A stretch of 64,000 bases of DNA from Monocercomonoides exilis. Lineage: Eukaryota > Preaxostyla > Oxymonadida > Polymastigidae. Numbering within the stretch: position 1 is the first letter of the stretch; every line of letters begins with the position of its first letter. The notes beneath the pieces were generated by a model. The model saw nothing but the letters and a program-made list of their open reading frames with translations. It was not told where the DNA came from and did no database searches. Positions 9,943 to 21,525 of this stretch are shown piece after piece. Both the position numbers and the translations under genes were made by a program. Location of the stretch: contig LSRY02000027.1 of assembly GCA_001643675.2 (NCBI GenBank), forward strand, positions 129,001-193,000. The letters are read 5' to 3'.

Positions 9943-10428
9943 GCTAGTGACAATTGGCCATGTGTAAATTGTTCATTAAATGTATAGTAACAGTTATCAG
10001 CAAAAAGGGTCATCTAGGAAAAATTGCGGATTTCTGATTATTTTTATTTTTAAAGCAAATTTGATTATGTTTCATATTTATGTTGTTTTGAGAGAATTTC
10101 ATTCTATTGATTAGTCATACATTTTTTTTTAAATTTTCTTATTCATTTTTTTCTATGTAACTCATTTTTTTTTTGTTTCATGCAACTAAAAGTCATGATT
10201 TCTATTCATTGCGCATTAAATAACAGAATGCATGATGAATAAAAGTACAAGCTGTTTGATTTTAACATGAAAAATACAATAAAAATAGAAGTGATTGAAA
10301 GCCAGAAAGATTAAAACAAGACATTTCACCATAAATTTATATTAAAGATAATTATACTTCTCACCACACATCCTTTGCATTCCTCCTTTTTTTTCTCAAA
10401 GTGAATTGAAAAATAAAATAATACCACA
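9943..10428. other. Spacer between convergent genes
   Basis: A 486-bp AT-rich stretch between the 3' ends of the PITP gene (+) and the 1018-residue gene (-). It contains T-rich runs and no coding signal, repeat or RNA structure that I can see. Confidence 0.6.
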
Positions 10429-13400
10429 TTACTGATTACTCTGGCCAACATCCTCCTGCATCACTTCATCGTTATCCCCTTGTTCTCCTTCTTCCTCTTC
10501 CTTCCTCGGAATCAGCCCATCATCTTCATGATTCTCCTCAACTTCTGCATATTCTCCCTCTTCTCCTCTTTGCTCTTCTCCCGTCTGCCCCTCTCCGCCT
10601 TCCTGCTGTTCTCTTTCTCCTTCCTCTCCTCCTTCAGCATTCTCCGCTTCTTGCATCGCCCCTTCCTCCTCTTTTGAAGGCTCTGGTTCTGGCTCTTCCT
10701 CAACAATAAGAGAAGATGCCATCGAAGGCTTCTGTGCAATTGGGCGCTTCTTCTTTGCATTCAGCCGCTCAAAGTGCTTTCTGAAGACAGGAAGTGGCTG
10801 GTCATCGTCAGTGAAGAATGGCTGGTTCTCGTCTTCTCCACCTGCCTCTCTATCTTTCATCTCCTCCTTCTCTTCTTCCTCTTTCACTGTTGACAAATAA
10901 CCCTCGCGTGGGAAGAACTTCATTGGACGCCACTGAATAGCCTTGTTCTGTGGAAGCAGCAGCACCCACTCATCTGGAAGAGGTTCGCAGGTGAAGTAGG
11001 AGTGGTGTGGAATGTAGATCCCCTTCTCTTCCCAGAGAGGCATCTCAGCCAGCCCCTCTGGCGAAGACGAGGCACACGGGGCATATGCAACAGTGGCCTA
11101 ATTTAAATGAGTTCAGATGGAATGAAAATAACACATGCAAATTACATTAAATAATAAGATTGTCAAATATGAAAAGTATTAGAAGAACCAGACCTTCATT
11201 TGAGGGCAGATGTCTTTGATGATGTCAGGCACAATACGCTCCATGTTGATCATAAAGTCCATTCTGCTTGACTCCAGCTGAGGATTGAATGAAGTGATGT
11301 TGATGGGAAACTCGCCCACATAGCTCATTGCTGCAGAGTGCTGGGGAGGAAGGCCTCCTTCGTCCTGCACAAAGCTCCTCAGAAGAGGAGAGGCAGCACC
11401 TGCATCGTCGCCATCGCTATTGAATGGCACAGGCGATGGAGAAGGTGTACCGATGGGTGTGGGGAAGCGCGTGGTGGCTGCAACAGTGCCGTTTCGGGCA
11501 GACTTCATCGTCGCATTCGGCGAAGGAGAAGTTGAAGATATTGTGTTGTTCATTGTGCGCTGTGTCTGCATTGGATTTGATGTAGCAGCCATCGAAACAG
11601 CCGCGTCTCTGTCGTTCTTTGTGGGCAGATTGTGTGTCCCGCCTATTCCTTTTGGATGGCCAGAGAGGATGACACAGCGAATGCACTGAAACATCACAAA
11701 GAATGAAGAAAAATGGAGAAAATGTTGAGATGAGAATATTAAAAAAATTAATAGAACGGAAAAATAAAATTCAATGGGACAAAATAACATAAATAATTTT
11801 TTATTTTAAAAAGAAAAACAAAGTTTTGTGTCTAAATTTCCAACAAGCATTCCACAAATCACATTCCACAAAATATTGAAGTGAGTCAAAAGCACACTTG
11901 CTGCTGCTGTTTGAAGTAGACGTCTAAGCTCTTCTGGTCAGCCACAAAGTAGAGCACCTGGAACTTGTTGAGGGACGAGATGGATGAAATGACATCGGAG
12001 TCAGGCAGAAACATCTCCGAAGACGGCTCGGCGGTGGAGAATTGCTGGGTGATGGTGTGGCCGAGAAGCTGGTAGCAGAGCGTGTAGTCGCCGGGGGGAA
12101 GATTGAAGATGTTGTAGATACACACAAGCAGACGAGATAGATGCAGAGTCGGCTGGGCTTTGAGCAGCTCCTTTGTGGTCGTCGCATTCTGTGCAGAGAG
12201 GGCAGATGAAGAGGTGCCAGACGAAGAAGAAGAAGAGGAAGAAGAGCTGCTTTTGCTGCTGGAGAGTGCAGAGCGAGAGGAATAAGAGGAAGAAGAAGAT
12301 GCCTGGGGTTCGAAGTCAGGTGTGGAAGGCTTTCTCTCTGGAGGAACGACCTGCACCTCGCAGGTGTCGTCCATCACGAGTGGAATGCCAACAGCCTTCG
12401 CAAAGTTCTTCTCAACGGTGATGAGCGTCTTCTCGGCGTTGTACAGCTCGTAGCAGCTGTTGCACACTTTGAACACACGCGTCATCGCCAGCTTGTCCCG
12501 CACTTTCAGATCGGTTCGGTTGAAGAACTCGATTTTCTCTCCACGATGCTGATGCAGTCAGATATTTAGACATTCATAGATTCAGACATTCAAAATTGAG
12601 TATATAAAAATTAAATGGAAATGAAAAGTTTTTGCTTTCCAAAAAGAAACAAGAATTACATTTCAATTCATAACTCAAAAACACAAAAATTTAAATGAAT
12701 GCAGAATCAATTATTCAAAAAAGAATGATCCGTAAGTTTTTATCATACTGTGAGATGATTAATAGTCTGAATAATCATTTTGAATGTGAGTTCGTGAACG
12801 AGTTCAGATGGCGGATGCATCATGTTGCAGCATTTGCATCGAGCAAGTCTGACATACTCCTGTTTCTTGTTGGCACGCGGTATCAAACTCTTTGTTGGTG
12901 ACTCTCCCCCGTTATCACCCCCTTCACCTCGCATTCGTTCTGCTCCGAGTTGCTTCCACTTTTGCAAGCACTCTGGTGTTACCCGAAGAGATTTTACTTG
13001 TATGAACCACCATTTGTCTGCTGCATCCTTTATCCAATCACAAACCAATTCAGACAGCTTGATTCCGTGCTGCCTCCCAACATATGCCACAATTCCTTCA
13101 GTAAGCCCAATTGGCTCTCGAACTGGTGCTCCACTCGTCTTAAATACCGTACATCCGTTCAGGACATCTGTGCACACCGTAAAACGTTTCCTGAAGTCTG
13201 GTTCTGTATCATCAGAAAATCTTCCTTTTCCAGTGAGAGTGTAAGCAACACTTGCTTGAGATGCTCGCCAAACGACACGAGTCAATGAAGGATTAGGACC
13301 TTTCGATTGGACAAATCTCTGAATAACATAATCTCCTGTAGGAGGTGACATGATAATATTTTTCAAATCTTCTGTATTCAAAACACTCAACTCATTTGCC

Positions 13401-13993
13401 TTTCCTCTTCTATCTTTCACTTTCAAAACAGCTGTCAAAACATTTTCTTGACCTCTTGGTCGCCCAATTGCCATAATGATATCTCTATTTGTAAATGTTT
13501 CAATTTTTTCAAGATAACCTTCTTCTGATGTTATAAGCCACATTTTCACTTCTTCTTTTCCAATGAAAACGAATGTATCAGGAATTGGAAGTCTAAGTTT
13601 TCCCGTTACAGGAACATACTTTGAAGCAGTTGTCTTTCTAGTAAGAAGAGGAAGAAAGCTGACAAGGGGAAATGCAGGATAGTTTTCATATGAATAACGT
13701 TCATCATCACAGAATGACACCTGCTTCATTTGTTCCAAATAAGTCTGTTGCTCCTTTTTCTGCATCTCTGCTGTTTTTTGTGCAGCACTTTTTCCAAATG
13801 AAAATCCTGTTGGCTTCTTTTTTGCTGCTCCTGTCTGTTCAGTTGTTGTTGGAGATATTTCATAAAGATTGCCTCTTGGAGCTTTTCCAGCTTCACCTTT
13901 TAAGTTTGCTTTATTAATAGTTGAAAGGTGCTGACGATGAAGATGCGATCCTGGTGGTGGTGCTCTCGGCTGACTCATTTTTGTGTAGTTCAA
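10429..13993 (-). CDS. Unrecognised 1018-residue protein with paired CxxC motifs and C2-like segment
   Basis: Four exons (13993-12749, 12548-11898, 11685-11194, 11097-10429) join in frame; introns are 200, 212 and 96 bp. I do not recognise the family. Exon 1 ends in a well-structured domain (about residues 200-340, with SELVCDWIKDAADKWWFIQV) followed by CKCC, and the second Cys pair (CNSCYELY) comes about 30 residues after the splice. The two pairs resemble a zinc-binding unit split by an intron. Exon 2 then carries a Ser-rich linker and a beta-rich stretch (LLVCIYNIFNLPPGDYTLCY) reminiscent of a C2 domain. The last exon starts with a structured segment ending in PREGYL and finishes with an acidic Glu-rich tail. 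A second ATG five codons in (13978) is an equally good start. It is divergently arranged with the MPP6-like gene. No function is assigned. Confidence 0.8.
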
Positions 13994-14167
13994 CCGTTAT
14001 ATTGATCCTACCCATAGCCATAGCATTTTTCAAATCATAAAACAAATATTTTTATTTTAGAGTAAACGAGTCAGGCTTTGTTCAGCTTTTCATTTTCGAA
14101 ATGAAAGAAACACTTTCATGTTCATTGTTTTTGTTCTCTAAAATGTGTTGGAATATTCGATCTTAAA
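13994..14167. promoter_or_regulatory. Candidate bidirectional promoter region
   Basis: Only 174 bp separate the start codons of the divergent 1018-residue gene (-) and the MPP6-like gene (+), so both promoters must lie here or within the coding ends. The sequence is AT-rich, and no defined initiator or box was recognised. Confidence 0.45.
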
Positions 14168-15044
14168 ATGAGTAAACCTGGATTAACTCCATCAAAAACT
14201 TTGATGCAGCTTCAATTCATGAAAAAAGCTGCACAAAAAGAAACTATGGAAAAAGCTAAAATAGAAGAAGAAGCCGATTCCCACTGGAAATTACAAGATG
14301 TCTCAAAAGGGTATATTTAACACTGTCTCTGAAACTTTAATAAGTTTGTTTTTCACGCTATAAATTTTTTTCAAATTGAAATAAGTGCTCGCGTCATTTC
14401 ACTTAAAGGAGAGCGCTCTTCAAATGGACATCGTTCTTTTGGTGGGTTTAATTCTGCATTAGAAGTCTGTTAACCTTTTTGAATAAAAATATTTAAAAGG
14501 CAATTTTTGCTTAGAAACAGTCATTTGAACCACCAAAGGAAATATTCAAAAAACAGCGTGGGGTTTCAATTTCTGACGAAGAAATGGCATTGATGTCTGA
14601 GATATTATCCTATAAGTTTTATTTTCTCAATATTTTTCTCTCTTTCTAAGATACAAACCAACGAAGAAAACTCGTGAAGATTTTCAGAGTCCTCCACCAG
14701 AAGAACCCAAAAAATCGTCTCGAAGCTCCGGTCATCGGAGAGATTCATTTCTTCATCCACACACTTCACAACCAAAATCTTCATCACAAAAGTCATCGGA
14801 AATAAAAACTCAAAACCAAAAATATACGCCACAGAGAGATTTACATTTACACGAAAGAGAAAAGGATAAACAACAAAACAAAGCAAACGAATTCATTCAC
14901 AGAAACCAACAGATTGAACATCATCTCTCGGAAGACAAAAATAAAGGAACGGATAATTCAATGAAACGGAAAAAAATATATAATGATTCATTTCACTCTT
15001 CTTTTAGCAAGGTTGTTGATAAACAACCTATGCATAAGCAATAA
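14168..15044 (+). CDS. MPP6-like nuclear RNA exosome cofactor
   Basis: Four exons (14168-14310, 14386-14464, 14515-14615, 14651-15044) encode 238 residues. The N-terminus matches the M-phase phosphoprotein 6 family: LSK-type start (SKTLMQLQFMKKA), a short acidic helix, SHWKL, then after a splice the hallmark RSFGGFN, equivalent to the animal SF.GFNPE motif. MPP6/Mpp6 binds the exosome core and helps load the Mtr4 helicase for nuclear RNA processing. The C-terminal 130 residues are basic, Ser/His/Lys-rich and low in complexity, consistent with RNA binding. Introns are 75, 50 and only 35 bp. The gene converges on the myotubularin gene with a 39-bp gap. The short conserved core limits certainty, but the motif order and spacing fit. 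Confidence 0.78.
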
Positions 15045-15083
15045 AAAAAGACAATAAACAATAATAATTATTACATCTCTCTC

Positions 15084-18000
15084 TCAGCTCGTGTTCCAAG
15101 CAACTTTTTGGAATCTGCAGTGATAAGTGAAGTTAATTGGGAAGACTATTGAAACAGGATATGTTGATGAAGCAGAAGTAGAAGGCACAGAAGGCGAATC
15201 TGCATGTGGTGCTGGAACAGTTGATGATGCTGAAGTGGTTGAAGAGCCATTGAAAGGTGATGATGGAGAGATGCTATTTGTAAAACCAGCAGAATTAGAG
15301 GCATTCTGCAGAGCATTGTAATTAATGGAAGGATGCTCGGGTGGAGTGTTTGGTGCTGGCTGGTGAAATGGCTGGCGTGTGGAAGTGTTTGTGTGGTGAG
15401 GAAGGACAAGTGGCGATTTGGAGGTTGGGTGTGGTTGAGCCTGTACAAAATGAGGCTCATTCAATTTGATGTGGTGTGGGAAATAAATAGGCCACAGATG
15501 GATTTTGTGGGTTTGTGGCCGAAGTGGCTTAGATACAATTTCAAAGAAAATTTAAAAAATTAAAATTAAAAAATGAAAGAAATGTTGAATTAGATTGACA
15601 AAAAGACAAAGCAATACCTCTTCAGAAAGACGATATGACTTGCTGAGCAGCTTCTGTCTTTTGTCTTTCTTTTTCAGATAGCTCCACAGCGACTCAGTCA
15701 GCAGAGGGATCCTCTTTTCTTCTCGTTCTGCTTCTGAATCGCAGAGGAAGGTTCCAAAACGAGCGGTGAAGAGATGCTTAGCGATGGACAGCAGAAACAT
15801 CTCGTTAAACTCAAATGCTTCAGGAAATTGTTGTAAAAGCTAATGATGAACAGAATAACATATTACATGGACAACAACAACAGCAATAATAATAATAATA
15901 ATATTAATATTAATAAATGAGAATAAAATAAACATGAATATATATATCAGGATATATTTCATTATCATACCTGATAGACGCAATCCAAGAACTGCATAAA
16001 TGTTGGGGAGATGTTCTTCTCATCGAGTGTGCCCTTCTGCGAATACTTCATCCCTGTCCTCAGAGCAAAGCGATGGCCAAACGCTGCCCAGTCCTTCTCC
16101 ACCAGCACCACAAAGCCATCAATCGTCCGATAGAAAGGGCAGAGCATCATCGCTGTCAGTGAGCACAGCGCTGGCGTGCGATCCCAGCCGTCGCTGCAGT
16201 GGATGAGGATGTGCTGCCCATGGCACGTCATCCGCACTGAAAGAGACTTCGCAGAAGACAAAAGAAGAGAAATGTACTCTGGCCACCGGGTGGCAAGCAC
16301 AGACGCTTCAAATCTGTGGAAATGAAAAAGAGAATGAAAAAGAGAATGATGAATGGGAAATAAAGGATTATTGATAAGAAGATAAATAAAAGTCCAAAGA
16401 TTAATAATTATTATAAAAAATAAACAATAATATTGAAATTAATTTAAATGAGTAAGAAGCAGTGTTTGCATACGCTTCCCATCGAATCCTCTTCTTTGAC
16501 TCAGACACAGCGTCCACAGCCATTCTACAAGCGTGTGCCAGCTTCTTCTGGCTGAGGCGCATTGTGTGGATGTTCGGAATGCCAAGGAACTCAAACGATG
16601 CCCAGGGCAGCCTCTTCTGGTCTTCAAAGCCTCCTTTCATGAGAGAGTTGCCAAATGCTGCCAGATACGGCCGGGCATCCACAATGTGCAGCGGAGAGAC
16701 AAGAAGAGGAGCATCAGCTCTGCTTGTTGTGCTGCCTGTGTGATAGAACGAGGAGTTGTCTTTCTCCTGTGTTGTGGATGTGGCTAATGGGGATGATGAT
16801 GATACTGCTGCTGATGATGATGAAGGTGAAGATGAAGAAAAAGAAGCAACATTCCCCTGTGATATATCATCCATTGATAGTCCAAGAACAGACATCAGCT
16901 CGGGAGCAAGCATATCAACACCAACCATCTCCACTGAGTCATCATACTCTTCTGCATTCTCAGCCCTTTTCCCTTTCTCATTTATTTGCATTCCATTCAG
17001 CTGCTTCACAACATCTGGAAGATTCTCTGCCTTTTCTGCTGTTGGAGTGTGAGTGTTCTGCTGCACGGCACAAACAGACTCCTTCCTTTGCGGCAACGAC
17101 GTCTCAAGTGCAGCAGCTATATCGCATTTGATGCTCTCTTCCACAAACTTGGAATCTTCTTCTGTGTCTAACACATCATCCATCAAAGACATTGCATCAT
17201 CATCTCCATTCGAACCAGAGCTTGCACAACTGCCGCTGTTCCTGTCAGTGTTGTCTTCATCCTCTGCAATGTCCACCACAACGCCAAGCTCTTCATCCGT
17301 ATCTGAATCAGAATCTGAAATCCCAATTGGCTCCTCCTCGCTTTCCTCTTCGTCGTCACCAACAACAATCAAATGCGACTCATCTGCACTCATAGTTGAA
17401 TTTGCATCTCCTTTTTGCTCTGTCTTCTCAGATCCATTCACATCTTGTGAAGAGTTATTGGACTCAGCTGCATTATGAGGATCTGTTTGATCTGTTGTTG
17501 ACTTCGCATTTTCGCCTACAATAGCAGGAGTCATCGAACGTGATGGCTTCTCCTGAAGCGACTCTTCTTCGCTTTCCTCAACCCATTCAGAAATATCCCA
17601 TTCATCGCTTTCATCATCTCCATTGTTCTCTTCCTTCCCTTCTTCCCTTGCAACTTCTTTGCTTGTAACGTTCTGTTCCACCGCTTCTTCTTTTTGAAGC
17701 GGAAGATCAACAGTTTGATAAGGAGAGGAAGGAAGCATCGTGCTGATGGCATTTCGAAGAAGTCGAGAGGCAGACTCATCATCTTCATTGTGCTCGTCTT
17801 TTTTATCTTCTTTTGTATTATTTTCTTGCATTGTGGTTGATAAATTTATGCTGTCTCCTTCCACTTTACTGTCCTCACAAGGCAGTTTCGATGGAATGTG
17901 CACTGAATCAACGAGAAGTCCATCTTTTTTGGAGACTTTTCTGAATGAGATGTCAATATGCTCGTTTTCCGCTTCTTCCAGCGCATCCAGTGTGGACTTG

Positions 18001-20710
18001 TTGAGTGTGCAGACATCACAAATATCAGACACATCAGACATACTCACGCTTTCAATGTCTTCATCAGTGAATTCGTTGTTGCTGCTTGATTCATCAAATT
18101 CATCATCATCATCATCTTCTTCTTCTTCTTCTTCTTCTTCACTACCATCAAAACGATCTCCATCAGATTCCTCATGTTCTTCACTCGTAAAATGGGAGTT
18201 ATTTGCAACAAAGGAATGGCAACTTCTATCATCATTGTTTTCTTTTCCTTCTTCTCCCCGAACACTCCGTTCTTCAATAGATGCTCCTATTGCAGAATTG
18301 ACGCATTCCCCAAGATTTGTTGTATTCATAGAGATATCTTGTTTGCCATTCAACACATTTGACTTTTTGTCATTAATTTCTTTTCTCTTTACCTTTCTCT
18401 TCCCCCTTTTTGTTTCGCTCCTTCCTTTCTGATTCAACTTTTTGTTTCCTTCGCCAACAGCTGTTTTTGTGTTCTTTGTGCAGAGCGATATTGCTTCAAT
18501 GACTTTCTCATCTGCGCAGTTTCTCTTCGCAGCAATTGAAATTCCTGTCTTTGGCTGAGCAGAGCGGCAGAGTGCTGCTCCATTTGAGTGCAGATACGAC
18601 AGAACACACACACGCTCCCTCGCTCGGAAAGTGGACGACTGAAGAAGCAGCACGTCAGAGACAGCAGCCGGAACAGCCAGCAGACGCGGATACGAACTGC
18701 ACAGCTTGTACAGGATGTTCGCCATTGTCAGGCGCCAGCTGCGGTGGAGTGGCACAGAAACACGCCGAGTGGATATACGACGGATGGATGATGAAGAAGA
18801 TGAGAGAGACTTGTTTGAAGACAGGGAATTGAGACTGGCACAGCTGGCGTTTGAAGCATTTGCACTGTTGTCGCTCAAAGAGAGCTGACTTCTGTTTGCT
18901 TTGTCTTTTTCTGTGTTGTTATCATCAGCTGCTGCATCATCTCCTTCATTGTCACTTTCAGGCGGAAGATATATTCGATTAGGTGAAGCAGCAGAAACAT
19001 CAAAGAATTTGTTGAACAACGCCATTCCTGGTGAAGATGCAGTTGGTTTTCTGTTGCTCTTCTTTGTTGATGTTGAAGAAGCAATTAGAGGAGAAGCAAA
19101 CATAACAGGAGTAGAGATTGACACTGATGATGGTTTGGTCTCAGCAACTGAAGAAGTCTCATGCATCAACAGAGATGACGATGACGATGTTGTTGTTGTT
19201 GTTGTTGTTGTTGCTGCTGCTGCTGCTGCTGCTGTTACAGTTGCTGTCTGTTGAGCAGCAGATGATGAAGTGTTAGCTGGATGCATCGATGCTGGCAACG
19301 AGAACATCGATGGCTGCAGAGGTGACGGAGGAGTCAGTTGGGTGGATGAGCTCGATGGGCCATTGTAGGAGAAGAACTGGGGCAATGCAAACGAAGGCGG
19401 CGGAGAGAATGGAGATGTTGAATGTGGTGGAGAGACAGGATTTGCAGATGAAGAGAGCGAAATGCTGCCAAGTGGAGATGAGCAGAGCGGAGCAGAAGAA
19501 GACAATGGAACAGACGCTGCTGCAGAAGGCAACGAAGCAGCAGATGAAACAGAACTGCCACTTTTTGCAGAAGGAGATTCTTGGATATTGAAAGAGTTTA
19601 GTCGTTGTGATGCATCTTTTGCTGAATGCCTCTTGTGCTTCGTGTTCTTTCGAGCCTTCCTCTTTTCCCCTCCATCAGGCGCAGGCACACCCATTCTGAG
19701 ATACTCTGACAGCATATCGCAATGGCTCCATTGAACATACTTTTCTGGCGAGATGGCCGGAGGATGATCTTCAAACTTCGAGTGTTCATCTTCACCATTT
19801 TTTGCTGAGTTTTGAGCCGATGCATCAGAGGCATGCAATTGTGATTGAGGAGCAAGTGAACTTTCTTGTGAACTTGTCGTATCTTCTGTGACACATGTTG
19901 CACCAGTAAGACCAAGCAGGCCAGCAAGTTCCGGCTGCAGGTATTGCATTAATTCGTTTTCCTCCTCACTTTTCGATTGATTTGTTGGAGAAGTTTTTTC
20001 TGTAACTATATTCTCTCTTGTCGCAATGGCAATCTGCTCAGCAGTTGATGACGGTTGTGTCTTTAATCCAGGATGTTCCGCATCAGCTTCGTTGAATGAC
20101 ATAAATTCGTATGATTCATCGACCGTTGACTGAAATTCCGAGTGAAGAGCAGAATAATACGTATAAGCAAATAGAAGAGGTTGCTTATTCGGAGTTTTGG
20201 GGAAAACTGATAATCGAATAGCATTTGCTAATTCTCCTCGTATTCCTTTGCATGGGGAAGTTGCAAGGCTGAGGAAAAAGTTCGAAAAATTCGAAAACAA
20301 TTTAAAAAAATTGAAAATTTTGAAAAAAATAGCAAACTGTATTGTTCTTCCATCTTTTAAAAACAATTTTAGGTAATAATTTTTTCTATTAGACTGAGAT
20401 GTTAAGGATCCAATTTTCTCTAACGAAAGGATATGCATAAGAGAAACACTCAACTTTGGGATGTGTGGACGATAAACAACCTGATTCTCACGCCATATTG
20501 GTTCAATATGCTTGATAATATATGTAAATGGAAATAAAATTAAGAACAAGAACAACAAACCACTTTAACTGGATCAATATGAAATAATAATCGATAATTT
20601 GTCACTCTTAAAGTTCCAATAAGATGTGGGTCATTAAAAGAAATATCTGGAAACGTATGACCAGGCTTGACAAATTCCCCAGGAAGCAGTTTTGGAGTGT
20701 AAGTGCTCAT
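15084..20710 (-). CDS. Myotubularin-family phosphoinositide 3-phosphatase with giant inserts
   Basis: Six exons (20710-20561, 20510-20338, 20268-16474, 16313-15971, 15839-15618, 15527-15084) encode 1708 residues. Exons 1-3 hold a PH-GRAM domain (LLPGEF, TLRVTNYRLLF, LFLKDGRTI). The phosphatase domain is recognisable in pieces: EYLRMGVP, SWRLTMANILYKLCSSYPRLLAVPA, NGAALCRSAQP, HIVDARPYLAAFGN, LGIPNIHTMR. The active site is HCSDGWDRT with Cys and Arg intact, so it should remove the 3-phosphate from PI3P or PI(3,5)P2. QFPEAFEFNE and FGTFL follow. Between conserved blocks sit a Ser/Ala-rich insert (about 18745-19665) and a roughly 590-residue acidic insert (about 16700-18480), making it more than twice the usual length. 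Introns are 50-160 bp. Confidence 0.93.
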
Positions 20711-21525
20711 TCACACAATGAAACTTTTCCCTTTGCCTTTTAATTGTAAAAACACTTCAATTTATTCCTTTTTATTTATAAAGGGTCAAGTTTAATTTTT
20801 TCTTAAACGGAAATAAAGATGAAAAGAGTTATTTATTTTTTATTTAATGAAAAGGAAAAACTCACTGATGCAAAGGATGTTGAATATGTTTTCAAGGCCA
20901 ATGATAATTTTGGAAAACACAATAAGTCAAAATCATGTGATTTGCGTTCGAATTAATTAATTGAAAATTCTTCATGCTTTATCAAAAGGTCATTCAATCC
21001 AATGACAACTTTTTATTCCTCATCCAGTTTACATGAATCGTTTTCTTTTATAAGAACTCAAAAGTATTGAATAAAGCAGGCCAAAACCATCGATTCAAAT
21101 GAGGCATCTATTCACAATTTGAAATGTCTCTCAACTTGAACTGAAAGAAAAAAGATAATCTCGATAATAATAAAATAAATAAGCATTAATTGGATAATTT
21201 TTAACTTTAAGTGAAGATATAAAAGAGAAATTTTCATATACTTCCACTCCCAACACAACTCAAAAATATTTAATAATTCAAAGAAAAGAAATTAATTTGA
21301 AAAATACAAATAAAAATTATTTCAATCGTTGCGAAACAAAATTCCAAAAATTTATTGAAAAAAATAAATAATTAAGTTCAATAAAAAATATCGATTAACA
21401 AGTTTTTCAATCGTTTTTATTGAATAATTATAATTCTTTACAAATTGTTCACACACATATACACTGACATATTACTATTTATTTAATAGAACGAATAACA
21501 AAAATCACAATGATATCTCAAGAAA
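20711..21525. other. Intergenic spacer, nothing recognised
   Basis: An 815-bp AT-rich spacer between the start of the myotubularin gene and the end of the ATG4 gene. It holds no supported frame, repeat or RNA structure. The myotubularin promoter presumably lies near 20711-20800, without a recognisable motif. Confidence 0.6.

Noticed and set aside
17740-18432. 230-codon Ser-rich plus-strand frame
   Set aside because: It is the antisense of the acidic insert of the myotubularin gene; there are no independent features.
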